From NCBI RefSeq assembly GCF_013705725.1, contig NZ_CP055481.1:868001-932000 (forward strand): a stretch of DNA of 64,000 bases. Direction: 5' to 3'. Each line of letters begins with the position of its first letter. Position 1 is the stretch's first letter. This document shows, in pieces, positions 24,851 to 33,650 of the stretch. The notes beneath the pieces were generated by a model, which saw nothing but the letters and a program-made list of their open reading frames with translations, searched no databases and was not told the DNA's origin. The DNA is from Klebsiella sp. RHBSTW-00484 (lineage in GTDB: Bacteria; Pseudomonadota; Gammaproteobacteria; Enterobacterales; Enterobacteriaceae). Both the position numbers and the translations under genes were made by a program.

Positions 24851-25990
24851 CTCAGTTATGAGCAGCTTCCTTCCGATAGGGCCTGCCGTGCGCCAGCACA
24901 GCCCATATGATTCGTGCCATTTTGTTGGCCAGCGCTACGGAGACGACGTTTATCGGACGCCGCTTCAGCAAGTCTGTGACCCAGGGACCCGGCTCACGGG
25001 CATTCTGTATGACGCTGTGAGCGCCGTTGACCAGCAGTTTTCGCAGGTACTTGTCGCCTCGCTTACGAATCCCCAGCAACTGGATCTTCCCGCCCGTTCC
25101 GGTCTGTCTCGGAACGAGCCCCACCCAGGAAGCAAACTCCCGGCCTGAACGGAAGGTGTCCGCATCCCCCATTGAGGCAACCGCAGCGGTGGCGGTCAGT
25201 AGTCCTACGCCGGGGATTTCGCTTATAGCTTTTACGCCGGGATCGTTTTTGTTCAGTTCGCGTATCCGTCTTTCGATGTCCGTAATACGAGTGTCAGTTC
25301 GTTTCACTTCACCCAGCTGTTCGCGCAGACTGTCTATGAGCACAGCCGGTAACCGTCCGGACAGGCGGGCAAGTATCTCGGGGACGTTTCTGACGAGGCT
25401 GACATGTCCTTTACGCATCACTTCACCGTATTCCGAGAGTAAACCGTGCAGGGCATTGGTCTGCATCAGCCGGAACTTCATCAGCTGTGAACGTATCCGG
25501 TGCAGGGCAAGCATGGCCTGTTGATCCTCCGTCTTCACCGCTACGGCTTTGCCCGGTTGCTGAACGGCTCGCCAGATTGCCTGAGCATCTGCCGTATCAT
25601 TCTTGTTACGGATATTGAAGGCTTTGACGAATTCGCCCGGCATCAGTTTCACCTGATGGCCGAGCCTGCTTAACTGCCGGGCCCAGTGATGTGCGCCGCC
25701 ACAGGCTTCCATACCAATGAGGCAGGGTGAACGATTGGTGAAAAACTCAATAAACTTCGCGCGCTTGATTGCCTTGTTAAAAATTTCGCCTGTATCTGTA
25801 TTTACGAAGTGAACCTGCATTACGTTTTTGGCAATGTCGATACCAACTGGCATAGGCTTCATTTTGGATTTCTCCATATGCTTCAGCGAGCAGCAGGAAG
25901 TTTCTGAACGGTATAACTTCCGAAGCTCGCCATATTGGACTATCAGGTAAAGGTTCGTTTGCAAAAAGGACATTTAATTATATAACTGAG
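24851..25990 (-). mobile_element. IS110-family insertion sequence (IS1111-like)
   Basis: A single DEDD transposase gene is bracketed by a perfect 9-bp inverted repeat, CTCAGTTAT at 24851-24859 and ATAACTGAG at 25982-25990. Sub-terminal repeats of this kind are seen in the IS1111 branch of IS110. No target duplication is expected or seen, and exact outer ends cannot be fixed. Confidence 0.65.
24852..25862 (-). CDS. IS110 family transposase
   Basis: A 336-residue DEDD transposase. The N-terminal RuvC-like domain starts MPVGIDIAKNVMQVHFV (first Asp), with EACGGAHHWAR (Glu) and RNKNDTADAQAIWRA (Asp pair). The C-terminal transposase_20 domain has SEIPGVGLLTATAAVASMGD and FASWVGLVPRQTGTGGK with the nucleophile-type serine region of the family. 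I chose the ATG at 25862, preceded on this strand by GGAG nine bases away; longer starts up to 25973 lack such a site. The gene is intact, and its stop codon overlaps the left inverted repeat. Confidence 0.85.
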   Translation of the reverse strand: MKPMPVGIDIAKNVMQVHFVNTDTGEIFNKAIKRAKFIEFFTNRSPCLIGMEACGGAHHWARQLSRLGHQVKLMPGEFVKAFNIRNKNDTADAQAIWRAVQQPGKAVAVKTEDQQAMLALHRIRSQLMKFRLMQTNALHGLLSEYGEVMRKGHVSLVRNVPEILARLSGRLPAVLIDSLREQLGEVKRTDTRITDIERRIRELNKNDPGVKAISEIPGVGLLTATAAVASMGDADTFRSGREFASWVGLVPRQTGTGGKIQLLGIRKRGDKYLRKLLVNGAHSVIQNAREPGPWVTDLLKRRPINVVSVALANKMARIIWAVLAHGRPYRKEAAHN

Positions 25991-26190
25991 CATTACGAAG
26001 ACCGACAAATTCAAAATAATAACCCCCGCTAAAGAGGTGAAAGATAATGGCTATTGATTGTAACGGATATATCGCTCTGCCAAATCACAATAGCTTTCAG
26101 CCGACCTACTCGCGGGTACTGGAACATGTTGTAAAATCGTTAACCTTCTGTTTTCCTACATTAATACATAGCCTTTATGTTTATGGAAGC

Positions 26191-26924
26191 GGTAATGCTG
26201 CCAACTTACTGATTTAGTGTATGATGGTGATTTTAAGGTGCTTGCGTGGCTTCCATTTCCATCAGATGTCCTTCCTGCTCCGCTACTGAAGGCGTGGTGC
26301 GTAACGGCAAAAGCACTGCCGGACATCAGCGCTATCTCTGCTCTCATTGCCGTAAAACATGGCAACTACAGTTCACTTACACCGCCTCTCAGCCCGGTAC
26401 GCACCAGAAAATCATTGATATGGCCATGAATGGCGTCGGATGTCGCGCCAGTGCACGCATTATGGGCGTTGGCCTCAACACGGTTTTACGTCACTTAAAA
26501 AACTCAGGCCGCAGTCGGTAACCTCGCGCATACAACCGGGCAGTGATGTGATTGTCTGCGCTGAAATGGACGAACAGTGGGGCTACGTCGGTGCTAAATC
26601 ACGTCAGCGCTGGCTGTTTTACGCGTATGACAGGATACGGAGGACGGTTGTGGCGCACGTCTTCTGAGCCTGCTGTCGGCCTTTGAGGTCGTGGTATGGA
26701 TGACGGATGGCTGGCCGCTGTATGAATCCCGCCTGAAGGGAAAGCTGCACGTTATCAGCAAGCGTTACACTCAGCGCATTGAGCGACATAACCTGAATCT
26801 GAGACAACATCTGGCAAGGCTGGGACGGAAGTCACTGTCGTTCTCAAAATCGGTGGAGCTGCATGGCAAGGTCATCGGGCATTATCTGAACATAAAACAC
26901 TATCAGTAAGTTGGAGTCATTACC
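26191..26924 (+). mobile_element. IS1 copy with a 34-bp internal deletion
   Basis: The ends are GGTAATGCTGCC and its IS1 partner GGAGTCATTACC. The element is 734 bp instead of 768. Compared with the full copy at 61409-62176 it lacks 34 bases after 26664, a frameshift in insB. It is flanked by a perfect 9-bp target duplication TATGGAAGC (26182-26190 and 26925-26933). insA is intact. Confidence 0.95.
26246..26521 (+). CDS. insA: IS1 InsA
   Basis: The 91-residue IS1 InsA protein ([20 protein letters not shown]), with its zinc-binding cysteines and helix-turn-helix. It binds the IS1 ends and represses transposition unless fused to InsB by frameshifting. The sequence is identical to the copy at 61846-62121. 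Because insB in this copy is frameshifted after 26664, no functional InsAB' transposase can be made here. Confidence 0.93.
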   Translation: MASISIRCPSCSATEGVVRNGKSTAGHQRYLCSHCRKTWQLQFTYTASQPGTHQKIIDMAMNGVGCRASARIMGVGLNTVLRHLKNSGRSR

Positions 26925-27560
26925 TATGGAAGCGTAGCTGAATCTAAGGCAAAGGTTGGAAGGTCCGATCTTGATTTAACAGTCATCTTTAACTACGAAC
27001 CCAATCAGGCTACTACCGCAAAACTTGCTGCGCTTCAATGTGAACTGGAAAAGAGTAATCCTGTTGTCAGCAAAATTGATTTTGATTGCGGTCTGCTACA
27101 ACAGGTGTTGCATCCGGATAACAAATTTAGCTGGGGGTACTGGCTTAAGCATCATTGCGTCTGCGTCTTTGGCGAAGACCTGAGTCGTCTATTTAGTGCT
27201 TTTAAACCTTCAAAAGCCATTGTGTTAGCAGTCAATGGCGACTTTTTGTCGGTATTAGAAGAGTTAACTGCTCGAATGCAGGGATCAGTTGACGCGAATA
27301 AAAAGCTGCTGTTACAGCGCGCTGCTGCACGAAAGATCATCAGATCGACGAATATCCTTCGCCGAGAAACTGACCATGACTGGCCAGACACTCTCAGTGA
27401 ACATCGCCTTAAATTTAACGCACGATATCCAGCTTTAGCAGAGGATATGGATTATTTACTGGCCATGAGTAATGAGCCACAAGGGGACATAGCTGATTTC
27501 AAAAAACGGATTATGACTTTTGCTCACTGGCTTAATGAGGAATTTCAAAAACAAAACTAG

Positions 27561-27894
27561 TAACTTTATTGCCCCCTTTTTCGGCGGCAAATGCAACATC
27601 TGGCACAATAATTCCAGTTATTTTAGTAGTGTTTCGTATGAAACAAAATGACAACTATCCTTTGGCAAGACATTCAAAATTTCATTTCTATCACAACGCT
27701 ACCGCCCTACCGTTCGCAAGAGTGGGAGGCGCTCATTTCATTATCTTTAAATCAGGGCTGGACGGAGGCGTGCAAAACTTGTTTTGCGCGCCTGCCGTCA
27801 GCAGACAAGCCATGAAACGACCGTTACTGGCGCGTCAGCTGTCCTGGCTGTAATAATGAATAATTATATGACGGCTCAGGAGGACATGTGGCTT
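27561..27894. other. Gap before the P-loop gene
   Basis: 334 bases without a convincing gene. A 94-codon frame at 27569-27853 has no ribosome site and no recognisable product. The stretch may hold the promoter of the next gene or a decayed reading frame. Confidence 0.4.
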
Positions 27895-28410
27895 ATGGCC
27901 ATTAACAAAGTCAAATCACCAACGGTTTTTATGCTCCATGGGTTTCTTGGTAGTGGGAAAACGACTTTTGCCAGACATCTGGAACACAAATATACCGCTT
28001 TACGTTTTACTCATGATGAATGGATGCAGCAGCTGTATGGCATCGATCCCCCGCAGGCTAATTTTGCTGATTACGCACAACGGGTGTTCAACGTTATGGA
28101 GCCCCTATGGACGCGATGCGTTGAGCTTAACAATAATGTCATTCTAGATTTCGGATTCTGGTCGAGAGAGGAAAGAGTCCGGGTGCGTGAAATCATCACA
28201 GCTCATAATGGTCAGGCAGTCCTTTGCCGTCTGTCCTGCCCGGATGACATTGCATGGGAACGTATTCAAAAAAGAAATAAAACGCCGACAAATAGTCTCT
28301 ATATAGCGAGGGAGACATTTGATTTACTTCACGAACGATTTGAGCCTCTGACGCCTGATGAAGACTTTACCGAGGTCAGTGATAATGGCTCATGTCGATA
28401 TATGCAATAA
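27895..28410 (+). CDS. P-loop kinase-like ATP-binding protein (AAA_33)
   Basis: A 171-residue protein with Walker A GFLGSGKTT near the N-terminus (VFMLHGFLGSGKTTFARHLE) and a following lid or Asp motif (NNVILDFGFWSREERVRVREII), typical of small zeta-toxin or chloramphenicol-phosphotransferase-like kinases. LCRLSCPDDIAWERIQKRN matches the arginine-rich lid. The substrate is unknown. Start choice: ATG 27895, with AGGAGG 11 bases upstream; 27886 is too close to that site and 27868 or 27856 have none. Together with the broken nucleotidyltransferase gene it forms the cargo of the first slot. Confidence 0.68.
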   Translation: MAINKVKSPTVFMLHGFLGSGKTTFARHLEHKYTALRFTHDEWMQQLYGIDPPQANFADYAQRVFNVMEPLWTRCVELNNNVILDFGFWSREERVRVREIITAHNGQAVLCRLSCPDDIAWERIQKRNKTPTNSLYIARETFDLLHERFEPLTPDEDFTEVSDNGSCRYMQ

Positions 28411-28581
28411 CCACATACTTGCCAGGATCGTTGATGCGCCAAGAAAAATGCCTGCAGCATAGATTACTCGCAGTAACCAGAGTGGAAGGCGAAGTTCAAA
28501 CGCATCGATGCCTTTCACTATAAAAAAAAGCAAGGCCAGACAGAGTGCCAGAAGTAAAAGGTCTTTTATATCCATCACCAT
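28390..28581 (-). CDS. Small hydrophobic protein
   Basis: A 63-residue frame encoding two membrane segments (DLLLLALCLALLFFIVKGI and LLRVIYAAGIFLGASTILASMWLL). GGAAG lies just before the first ATG and seven bases before the third-codon ATG. It overlaps the end of the P-loop gene on the other strand. No family recognised; it could be spurious, but the composition is that of a real membrane peptide. Confidence 0.35.
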   Translation of the reverse strand: MVMDIKDLLLLALCLALLFFIVKGIDAFELRLPLWLLRVIYAAGIFLGASTILASMWLLHIST

Positions 28582-28796
28582 GCTTCCGTGTGAACTATTC
28601 CGGCTACAGATTATCTTTTATCCGGATATCTACTTAACTTAAATTCACACTTCCCTCAACTAAGATTCAGCCCGCCTCCGGCAGTACAGAGCCTGTTGCC
28701 CCATTAATTTCACAAATGGCAAATAGAGTTTATCGCTGACCCGGCGTCTGCCCTTTCGCATTCTGTACGCATCCCTTAATCCTTCTGGAGGTGCGT

Positions 28797-29144
28797 ATGA
28801 ACTCAACTCGTCCGGCCATGCGGCGCAACCGTCGTGTCCCGGGCATCACTGGCCTGGTATTGCTGACCTTTCTGGTGTCAGCTGCTGCACAGGCATCCGA
28901 GAAAGACGAGCTTGCGTCTGTTCAGCGTCAGCTGGACCACGTTCAGGCGTCGCTTGAAAGGGCCCGCGTGGCGGCTGCACAGGCCGATCCGGCTGACCGT
29001 GGCCGCTTTTTCTTTGATTACCGTCAGGCCACATCCGATCTCAACACCATCCGCAGCGGCATTGACCGCTATCTGGAGCCCTCCCGCGCGCAACCGCGTG
29101 ACCCGTCTTTTGTGGCCGGTAATTACCGGCGGGAGCGGCCCTGA
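28797..29144 (+). CDS. RAQPRD family ICE protein
   Basis: A 115-residue exported protein; the signal sequence is GITGLVLLTFLVSAAAQASEKDEL. The mature part is a helical hairpin (SVQRQLDHVQASLERARVAAAQA) ending in the family signature SRAQPRDPSF, which gives the family its name. It starts the second block of transfer genes with a strong GGAGGT site before ATG 28797, and its stop overlaps the next start. Confidence 0.9.
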   Translation: MNSTRPAMRRNRRVPGITGLVLLTFLVSAAAQASEKDELASVQRQLDHVQASLERARVAAAQADPADRGRFFFDYRQATSDLNTIRSGIDRYLEPSRAQPRDPSFVAGNYRRERP

Positions 29145-29386
29145 TGCCCATGACATCCGAACAAACGAACGCGTTTAAAGCCGGCTCCGGCAGTCTTGAT
29201 GTGAACATCCTTCATCTGCTCTGCATCGGGGCATTGCTGGCGTTTCTTTTTTTATGGGCCGCGTGGGCGCTGTCGGATGTCTGGACCGGCTGGAGTAACA
29301 CCAAAGTGCGGGACGCGGCCCTGGGACGTTTTGCCGTCCGCACCGTGCTGCTGTTGCTTGTGTGTATCTGGATGTTTGCCAGTTAA
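29144..29386 (+). CDS. ICE protein of the TIGR03758 (PFL_4701) family
   Basis: An 80-residue protein with two transmembrane helices (ILHLLCIGALLAFLFLWAAWAL and FAVRTVLLLLVCIWMF). The TSEQTNAFKAGSG start and VWTGWSNTKVRDAALGRFAVR loop match the family. A small pilin-like or channel component of the mating apparatus is likely, by position next to TIGR03745. Its start shares one base with the preceding stop codon (TGATG). Confidence 0.82.
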   Translation: MPMTSEQTNAFKAGSGSLDVNILHLLCIGALLAFLFLWAAWALSDVWTGWSNTKVRDAALGRFAVRTVLLLLVCIWMFAS

Positions 29387-29420
29387 CTCATTCAAAACGT
29401 TAAGTCAGGAGATGAATCCC

Positions 29421-29807
29421 ATGCACCATTCTGAGTCTGTTGTTGCCCGCCTGCGCCGTTTCGGCAGTCGTACGCTGACCCGCGCCGGTACGCTTGCCCT
29501 CCTGGGCTGGCTCACCTGCAAACCGGCCTTTGCGGACTTGCCAAGCGTTGAAGCGCCTGAGTCCGGAGGCGGGAGCGGGTTGTCCGGACAAATCAAGGGC
29601 TACTTGCAGGACGGCATTGTTATCGGGGGGCTGGTCGTGGCGGCCGTTGCCTTTATCAACGTTGCCATTGCCGCCCTGCACACCTTCACCGAAGTCCGCA
29701 ATGAGAAAGCCACCTGGACCAAATTCGGGGCCATTGTGGTGGTGGGTGTGGTGCTGCTGGTTGCCGTTATCTGGCTGCTCGGCAAGTCTGCCGACATTCT
29801 GCTGTAG
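29421..29807 (+). CDS. ICE membrane protein of the TIGR03745 (PFL_4702) family
   Basis: A 128-residue protein with a long signal peptide (TRAGTLALLGWLTCKPAFADLP), a Gly-rich stretch (SGGGSGLSGQIKG) and two membrane helices (DGIVIGGLVVAAVAFINVAIAALHTF and FGAIVVVGVVLLVAVIWLLG). The size and topology resemble a VirB2/TraA-type pilin. ATG 29421 is preferred: AGGAG lies nine bases upstream, whereas the ATG at 29412 abuts it. Confidence 0.82.
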   Translation: MHHSESVVARLRRFGSRTLTRAGTLALLGWLTCKPAFADLPSVEAPESGGGSGLSGQIKGYLQDGIVIGGLVVAAVAFINVAIAALHTFTEVRNEKATWTKFGAIVVVGVVLLVAVIWLLGKSADILL

Positions 29808-29819
29808 GAGCCTGCGACG

Positions 29820-30176
29820 ATGCAGACCATTCGTTTTTTACCTGACCGTCTCAACAGTGAGCCCGTGGTGTTTCGCGGATTCACCACCCATGAGATGGGG
29901 CTGGCTGCCCTTGCCGGCGCGGGTGCAGGTCTGCTCCTGTCACTGCCGTTTATCCCGCTTGCCGGCTGGGTTGTCGTTCCCACCGGCCTGCTGGTCATGC
30001 CGCTGCTGCTCGTCTGGTTCGGCGGCCGCTGGATGGCCAGACTCAAGCGCGGCAAGCCCGAGAACTGGCTCTGGCAGCGACTGGAGACCAAAAAACGCCG
30101 GCTGGGGATGGGTAATCCGAAACTGATTGTGGATGCCCGGGGCTGGTCAGTGAAACGTAACAGGAGAGTCTCATGA
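29820..30176 (+). CDS. TIGR03750 family conjugal transfer protein
   Basis: A 118-residue protein with two membrane helices (ALAGAGAGLLLSLPFIPLAGW and VVPTGLLVMPLLLVWFGGRW) preceded by FLPDRLNSEPVVFRGFTTHEMG, the family signature, and followed by a basic cytoplasmic tail. It corresponds in position and size to VirB3/TraL-type proteins. ATGA overlap with the next gene. Confidence 0.85.
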   Translation: MQTIRFLPDRLNSEPVVFRGFTTHEMGLAALAGAGAGLLLSLPFIPLAGWVVVPTGLLVMPLLLVWFGGRWMARLKRGKPENWLWQRLETKKRRLGMGNPKLIVDARGWSVKRNRRVS

Positions 30177-30832
30177 GCCGTTTTCGCCATGCGGTAAAAG
30201 ACCGTGACCAGCATATTCAGACGCTGCGCATCGCCTGCGCCGTACTCGCCTTTTTCCTTTTATTCACCTGTGCCGGCTGGATGCTGGCACCCAGCAAGCT
30301 GACCGTGCATAACCCGCCGGATTTACGTACCGGCAGCACGCGGCCCTGGTGGGAAGTGCCGCCCCCGACGGTCTACTCCTTTGCGTTCTACATTTTTCAG
30401 CAGCTCAATGCCTGGCCGAAAAATGGCGAGGTGGACTATTCCGCCAAAATCAATGCGCTGTCGCCGTATCTGACGCCGTCCTGTCAGGATTTCCTGAAAG
30501 CGGATGCAAAGAAACGCGGTGACGCCGGGGAACTCACCGACCGCGTGCGCGTGGTGTATGAAGTGCCCGGTCGCGGTTACCAGTCACAGAGCGTGACCGT
30601 ACAGGATCGCGATCACTGGATAGCCCGCCTGGACGTGGTGGCCGATGAATATTTCCATGCCGAGCCGGTCAAACGCGCCCCGGTGCGTTACCCGCTGAAG
30701 GTGGTGCGCTGGGAAGGCGATGCGGAGCGCAACCCGTTCGGTCTGGCGCTGGACTGTTATGCCGGTGTGCCCCAGCGTCTGGAGGCGGCACCGCCTGCAC
30801 CTAAACCGGAGAAGTCAGGAGTGTTTCAGTGA
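30173..30832 (+). CDS. ICE protein of the TIGR03746 (PFL_4703) family
   Basis: A 219-residue protein: basic N-terminus, one membrane anchor (LRIACAVLAFFLLFTCAGWML), then a periplasmic domain beginning KLTVHNPPDLRTGSTRPWWEVPPPTVYSFAFYIFQQLN, highly typical of the family. The single-anchor, beta-rich layout is that of TraE/VirB8-like scaffold proteins. Its end overlaps the next start. Confidence 0.83.
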   Translation: MSRFRHAVKDRDQHIQTLRIACAVLAFFLLFTCAGWMLAPSKLTVHNPPDLRTGSTRPWWEVPPPTVYSFAFYIFQQLNAWPKNGEVDYSAKINALSPYLTPSCQDFLKADAKKRGDAGELTDRVRVVYEVPGRGYQSQSVTVQDRDHWIARLDVVADEYFHAEPVKRAPVRYPLKVVRWEGDAERNPFGLALDCYAGVPQRLEAAPPAPKPEKSGVFQ

Positions 30833-31782
30833 TGAGTAAAAAACCCCACTACCGCGCCGGGCTGATGGCGCTGTCCTTCGTCCTGCTGCCCCTGGCGACA
30901 CTGGTATCACGTCCTGCCGGCGCAGATGAGCTGATGAAATGGGAGCGTATTCCGCTGCAGATCCCCCTGAAGGTGGGGCAGGAGCGGGTGGTCTTTGTGG
31001 ACAAAAACGTCCGCGTTGGTTTTCCGCCGGCGCTTAACGGCAAACTTCGGGTGCAGAGCACCGGGGGTGCCGTCTACCTGAAAGCCGACAGCGCCTTTCC
31101 GCAGACGCGGGTGCAGCTGCAGGATGTGGAAAGCGGCGAGGTTCTGCTGTTTGATATCGCCGCCGGTGAAAAAGGGCCGACTGAGCCGGTCCGTCTGGTC
31201 TACAGCGGTGATGTCAGCACGCTGAGTCACGCCGGCGATGCGGCCGGTCAGCCAGGTGGTGCAGATCGGGCTGCTTCCGGATCAGGCTCATCGGCTCCCA
31301 CCGGCAGCGATGACGGCACCCAGGCAAAGCGTAAAAAAATCCGCTACAGCGCCCCCATCCCGGTGCTGCTGACCCGCTATGCCGCTCAAAGCCTTTATGC
31401 GCCGGCACGTACGGTCGAGGCGGTCCCGGGTATTCATCCGGTCAATCCTCATCTGCCCCGACGTGTCAGCACGCTGTATCCCTCTGAACCATTAACGGTC
31501 ACGCCGGTGGCTGGCTGGGGCGTGGCAAACCGCAGCGTGGTGGCACTCAGGCTCACGAACACCGGCAGCCGTAAAGTCGTTCTGGATCCGCGCGCGCTGC
31601 AGGGACAGTTTGTGTCCGCTACCTTCCAGCACCGCTGGGTCGGTCCGGCCGGCACGCCGGAAGACACCACCACGGTATATGTGGTGACCGCCGGTCGTCC
31701 GGAGAGCGCATTCATCGCTGAGCCGTCTGCACTGCGTAAAGCGGCCCGCACGGTAAAACAGGAGGCCCGCCATGCAGATTAA
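30832..31782 (+). CDS. TIGR03749 family protein (TraK-like)
   Basis: A 316-residue exported protein. After the signal peptide (LMALSFVLLPLATLVSRPAGADE) comes MKWERIPLQIPLKVGQERVVFVDKNVRVGFPP, the start of a TraK/VirB9-like beta domain, a Gly/Ser linker (about 140-165), and a C-terminal beta domain (VTPVAGWGVANRSVVALRLTNTGSRKVVLDPRALQGQFVSATFQHRW). It likely forms the outer-membrane core complex with TIGR03752 and TIGR03751. The ATG at 30832 is used; an in-frame GTG precedes it by one codon. Confidence 0.83.
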   Translation: MSKKPHYRAGLMALSFVLLPLATLVSRPAGADELMKWERIPLQIPLKVGQERVVFVDKNVRVGFPPALNGKLRVQSTGGAVYLKADSAFPQTRVQLQDVESGEVLLFDIAAGEKGPTEPVRLVYSGDVSTLSHAGDAAGQPGGADRAASGSGSSAPTGSDDGTQAKRKKIRYSAPIPVLLTRYAAQSLYAPARTVEAVPGIHPVNPHLPRRVSTLYPSEPLTVTPVAGWGVANRSVVALRLTNTGSRKVVLDPRALQGQFVSATFQHRWVGPAGTPEDTTTVYVVTAGRPESAFIAEPSALRKAARTVKQEARHAD

Positions 31783-33271
31783 ATCTAATGCCCTGGTGAA
31801 GTTTATCGTGCCGGCCGTGGTGATTGCCGGGCTGGCCGTGGGGCTCAAAAGCTGCAAAAACGAACCGGCAGAACAACCTCAGGCAAAACAAAGCGGCTCC
31901 CTGAAAAACCTCTCGCCGGATGAACTGAAGGCGCTGGGTGTGGAAGGCGACACGCCGGAGGACACCCTGCGCACGCTCATCGGCCGGCTGAACGATGTGC
32001 GTGACCGCCAGAAAACGCTGGATAAGCAGAACGCGGATTTGGTGAAAGAAAACGAGCGGTTGCGCCGGCGCAATCAGGACGTTTCAGGGCAGGTGAATGA
32101 GGCCGTCAATGGTCTGCGCGAGCAGTACGACAAGCGGCAGGCTCAGCTTCAGAACGAACAACTGAGCCTGACGGCGAAAATCCAGGAGCTGACTGACAAA
32201 CTCAAAAAGCCTGACAGCGAGAAAAAAACGGCGGACAGCGATATCCCGCTGGGGCTGGGCCTGGACGGCATGGGCAGCAGCACCGGGGGGAGCGCTTCTC
32301 AGGGCAGCGACGGCATGATGTGGGTCGCGCCGACGGACCAGAAAGAGACGGATCCGCGGGATGCGGCCAGCGGCAAAGCCTCACCTCAGTTCCCGACCTC
32401 TTTTCTGGGGGAAAATGAGCTGACCCGCCAGAAAGCCGCTTATGAGGAGAAAGTGAAGGGACGGACGAATGAAAAAGGGGCGGAAGAGAGCGCCGAGCCG
32501 GTTTACACGCTGCCGGAAAATTCCACGCTGGTCGGCAGCCGCGCCATGACGGCACTGCTTGGCCGGGTGCCCATCAACGGCACCGTGACCGATCCTTATC
32601 CGTTCAAAGTGCTTATCGGTAAGGATAACCTGACGGCGAACGGCATCGAGCTGCCGGACGTCGAAGGGGCGATTGTTTCCGGGACGGCCAGCGGAGACTG
32701 GACGCTGTCCTGTGTGCGCGGGCAGGTTAACAGCGTCACCTTTGTCTTTTCCGACGGTACGGTACGCACCCTCCCAAGACCCGACACCAGTAACAACGCC
32801 GGCGGGCAAAATAATAACGCTCAGGCTAAACAGGATACCGGCACCAGTGGCGGTATCGGCTGGATTTCGGATGAAAACGGGATCCCGTGCATTGGCGGCG
32901 AACGTAAGTCCAATGCCTCCACTTATCTGCCCACCATTTTTGGCCTGTCGGCTGCCGGTGCGGCGGGTGAAGCGATGAGCCAGGGGCAGTACACGACGCA
33001 GAACAACGTGAATGGCATTTCCGCCACCATGACCGGCGACGCCGGACAGGCGGCGCTGGGGAAAGCCATTTCTGGCGGTATGTCTGAAACCACCGACTGG
33101 ATCAAACAGCGTTACGGGATGACGTTTGATGCCATTTATGTGCCGCCCGGTGCCCGTCTTGCCGTGCATATCACCCGTCAGCTGGCCATTGATTATGAAG
33201 ATAAGGGCCGTAAGGTGCGCTACGACTTCACCCTGCCGGGTGGCGTCAGTGACAACGGCGGACTGGACTGA
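31772..33271 (+). CDS. TIGR03752 family protein (TraB/VirB10-like)
   Basis: A 499-residue protein with one membrane anchor (ALVKFIVPAVVIAGLAVGL), a coiled coil (about 75-145, NDVRDRQKTLDKQNADLVKENERLRRRNQD...), a linker, then a TrbI/TraB-like beta-barrel domain (TLVGSRAMTALLGRVPINGTVTDPYPFKVLIGKDNLTANG...). The C-terminus MTFDAIYVPPGARLAVHITRQLAIDYEDKGRKVRY is typical. It would span the periplasm from inner membrane to core complex. It overlaps the TraK-like gene by 11 bases. Confidence 0.87.
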   Translation: MQIKSNALVKFIVPAVVIAGLAVGLKSCKNEPAEQPQAKQSGSLKNLSPDELKALGVEGDTPEDTLRTLIGRLNDVRDRQKTLDKQNADLVKENERLRRRNQDVSGQVNEAVNGLREQYDKRQAQLQNEQLSLTAKIQELTDKLKKPDSEKKTADSDIPLGLGLDGMGSSTGGSASQGSDGMMWVAPTDQKETDPRDAASGKASPQFPTSFLGENELTRQKAAYEEKVKGRTNEKGAEESAEPVYTLPENSTLVGSRAMTALLGRVPINGTVTDPYPFKVLIGKDNLTANGIELPDVEGAIVSGTASGDWTLSCVRGQVNSVTFVFSDGTVRTLPRPDTSNNAGGQNNNAQAKQDTGTSGGIGWISDENGIPCIGGERKSNASTYLPTIFGLSAAGAAGEAMSQGQYTTQNNVNGISATMTGDAGQAALGKAISGGMSETTDWIKQRYGMTFDAIYVPPGARLAVHITRQLAIDYEDKGRKVRYDFTLPGGVSDNGGLD

Positions 33272-33281
33272 GTACACGGCC

Positions 33282-33650
33282 ATGGCGGGACAGATAACGT
33301 TTTTCCCTCTTTCATCCGTGTGCTGGACGTTCAGCGACGGGGCAGGCTGGCATATTGACGTGAACCCTGCGTCTTCTGCGGTTCTGTTGCTGCGACCCAT
33401 AGCGCTGTTGCCTGCCGGCGCACCTTTACTGCGCTGGCGCGATGGCCAGCTTTTACTGGATATCGGCAGGTTCTCCCTGCCGCTCAGTGCCCGGGAGTGT
33501 GCCGTTTCGTGGCGCAGCCCGAAAATCCCGCGCCGGCTTTACTGCCCGCGTATGACATTACGGGAGCTGGGGCACCTGCTGAATGTCAGTGCGTTCGTTT
33601 TTATCTGCGGCGGTTACGATCCGGCCGCCTCACAAAGGAGATACCGGTAA
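33282..33650 (+). CDS. Small hypothetical protein of the transfer operon
   Basis: A 122-residue frame between the TraB-like and lipoprotein genes, sharing its stop (TAATG) with the next start. It is rich in Leu and Arg (SAVLLLRPIALLPAGAPLLRWRDGQLLLDIGRFSLPLSARE) with no clear signal peptide or membrane helix. No family recognised. Codon use and tight packing argue it is real; a start slightly upstream is possible. Confidence 0.55.
   Translation: MAGQITFFPLSSVCWTFSDGAGWHIDVNPASSAVLLLRPIALLPAGAPLLRWRDGQLLLDIGRFSLPLSARECAVSWRSPKIPRRLYCPRMTLRELGHLLNVSAFVFICGGYDPAASQRRYR

Larger units (their letters stand above)
26047..27560 (+). pseudogene. Nucleotidyltransferase gene interrupted by IS1
   Basis: The gene starts at ATG 26047 (AGAGGTG upstream) and is split at 26190 by IS1. 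With the 734-base IS1 copy and one 9-base target duplication removed, the frame is open for 256 residues. The joined sequence has a nucleotidyltransferase motif right at the insertion point: LYVYGSVAESKAKVGRSDLDLTVIF, with the GS pair and the DxD of the MNT fold. The C-terminal part (ARKIIRSTNILRRETDHDWPDTLSEHR) is helical, as in HEPN or adenylyltransferase tails. The substrate is unknown. The insertion cuts between the Ser of the GS motif and the acidic pair, so the product is inactive. Confidence 0.85.

Noticed and set aside
27569..27853. 94-codon frame between the broken nucleotidyltransferase and the P-loop gene
   Set aside because: No start signal, no recognisable product, irregular composition.
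29277..30126. Overlapping long Arg/Cys-rich plus-strand frames in the transfer operon
   Set aside because: Alternate frames of the TIGR03758, TIGR03745 and TIGR03750 genes.
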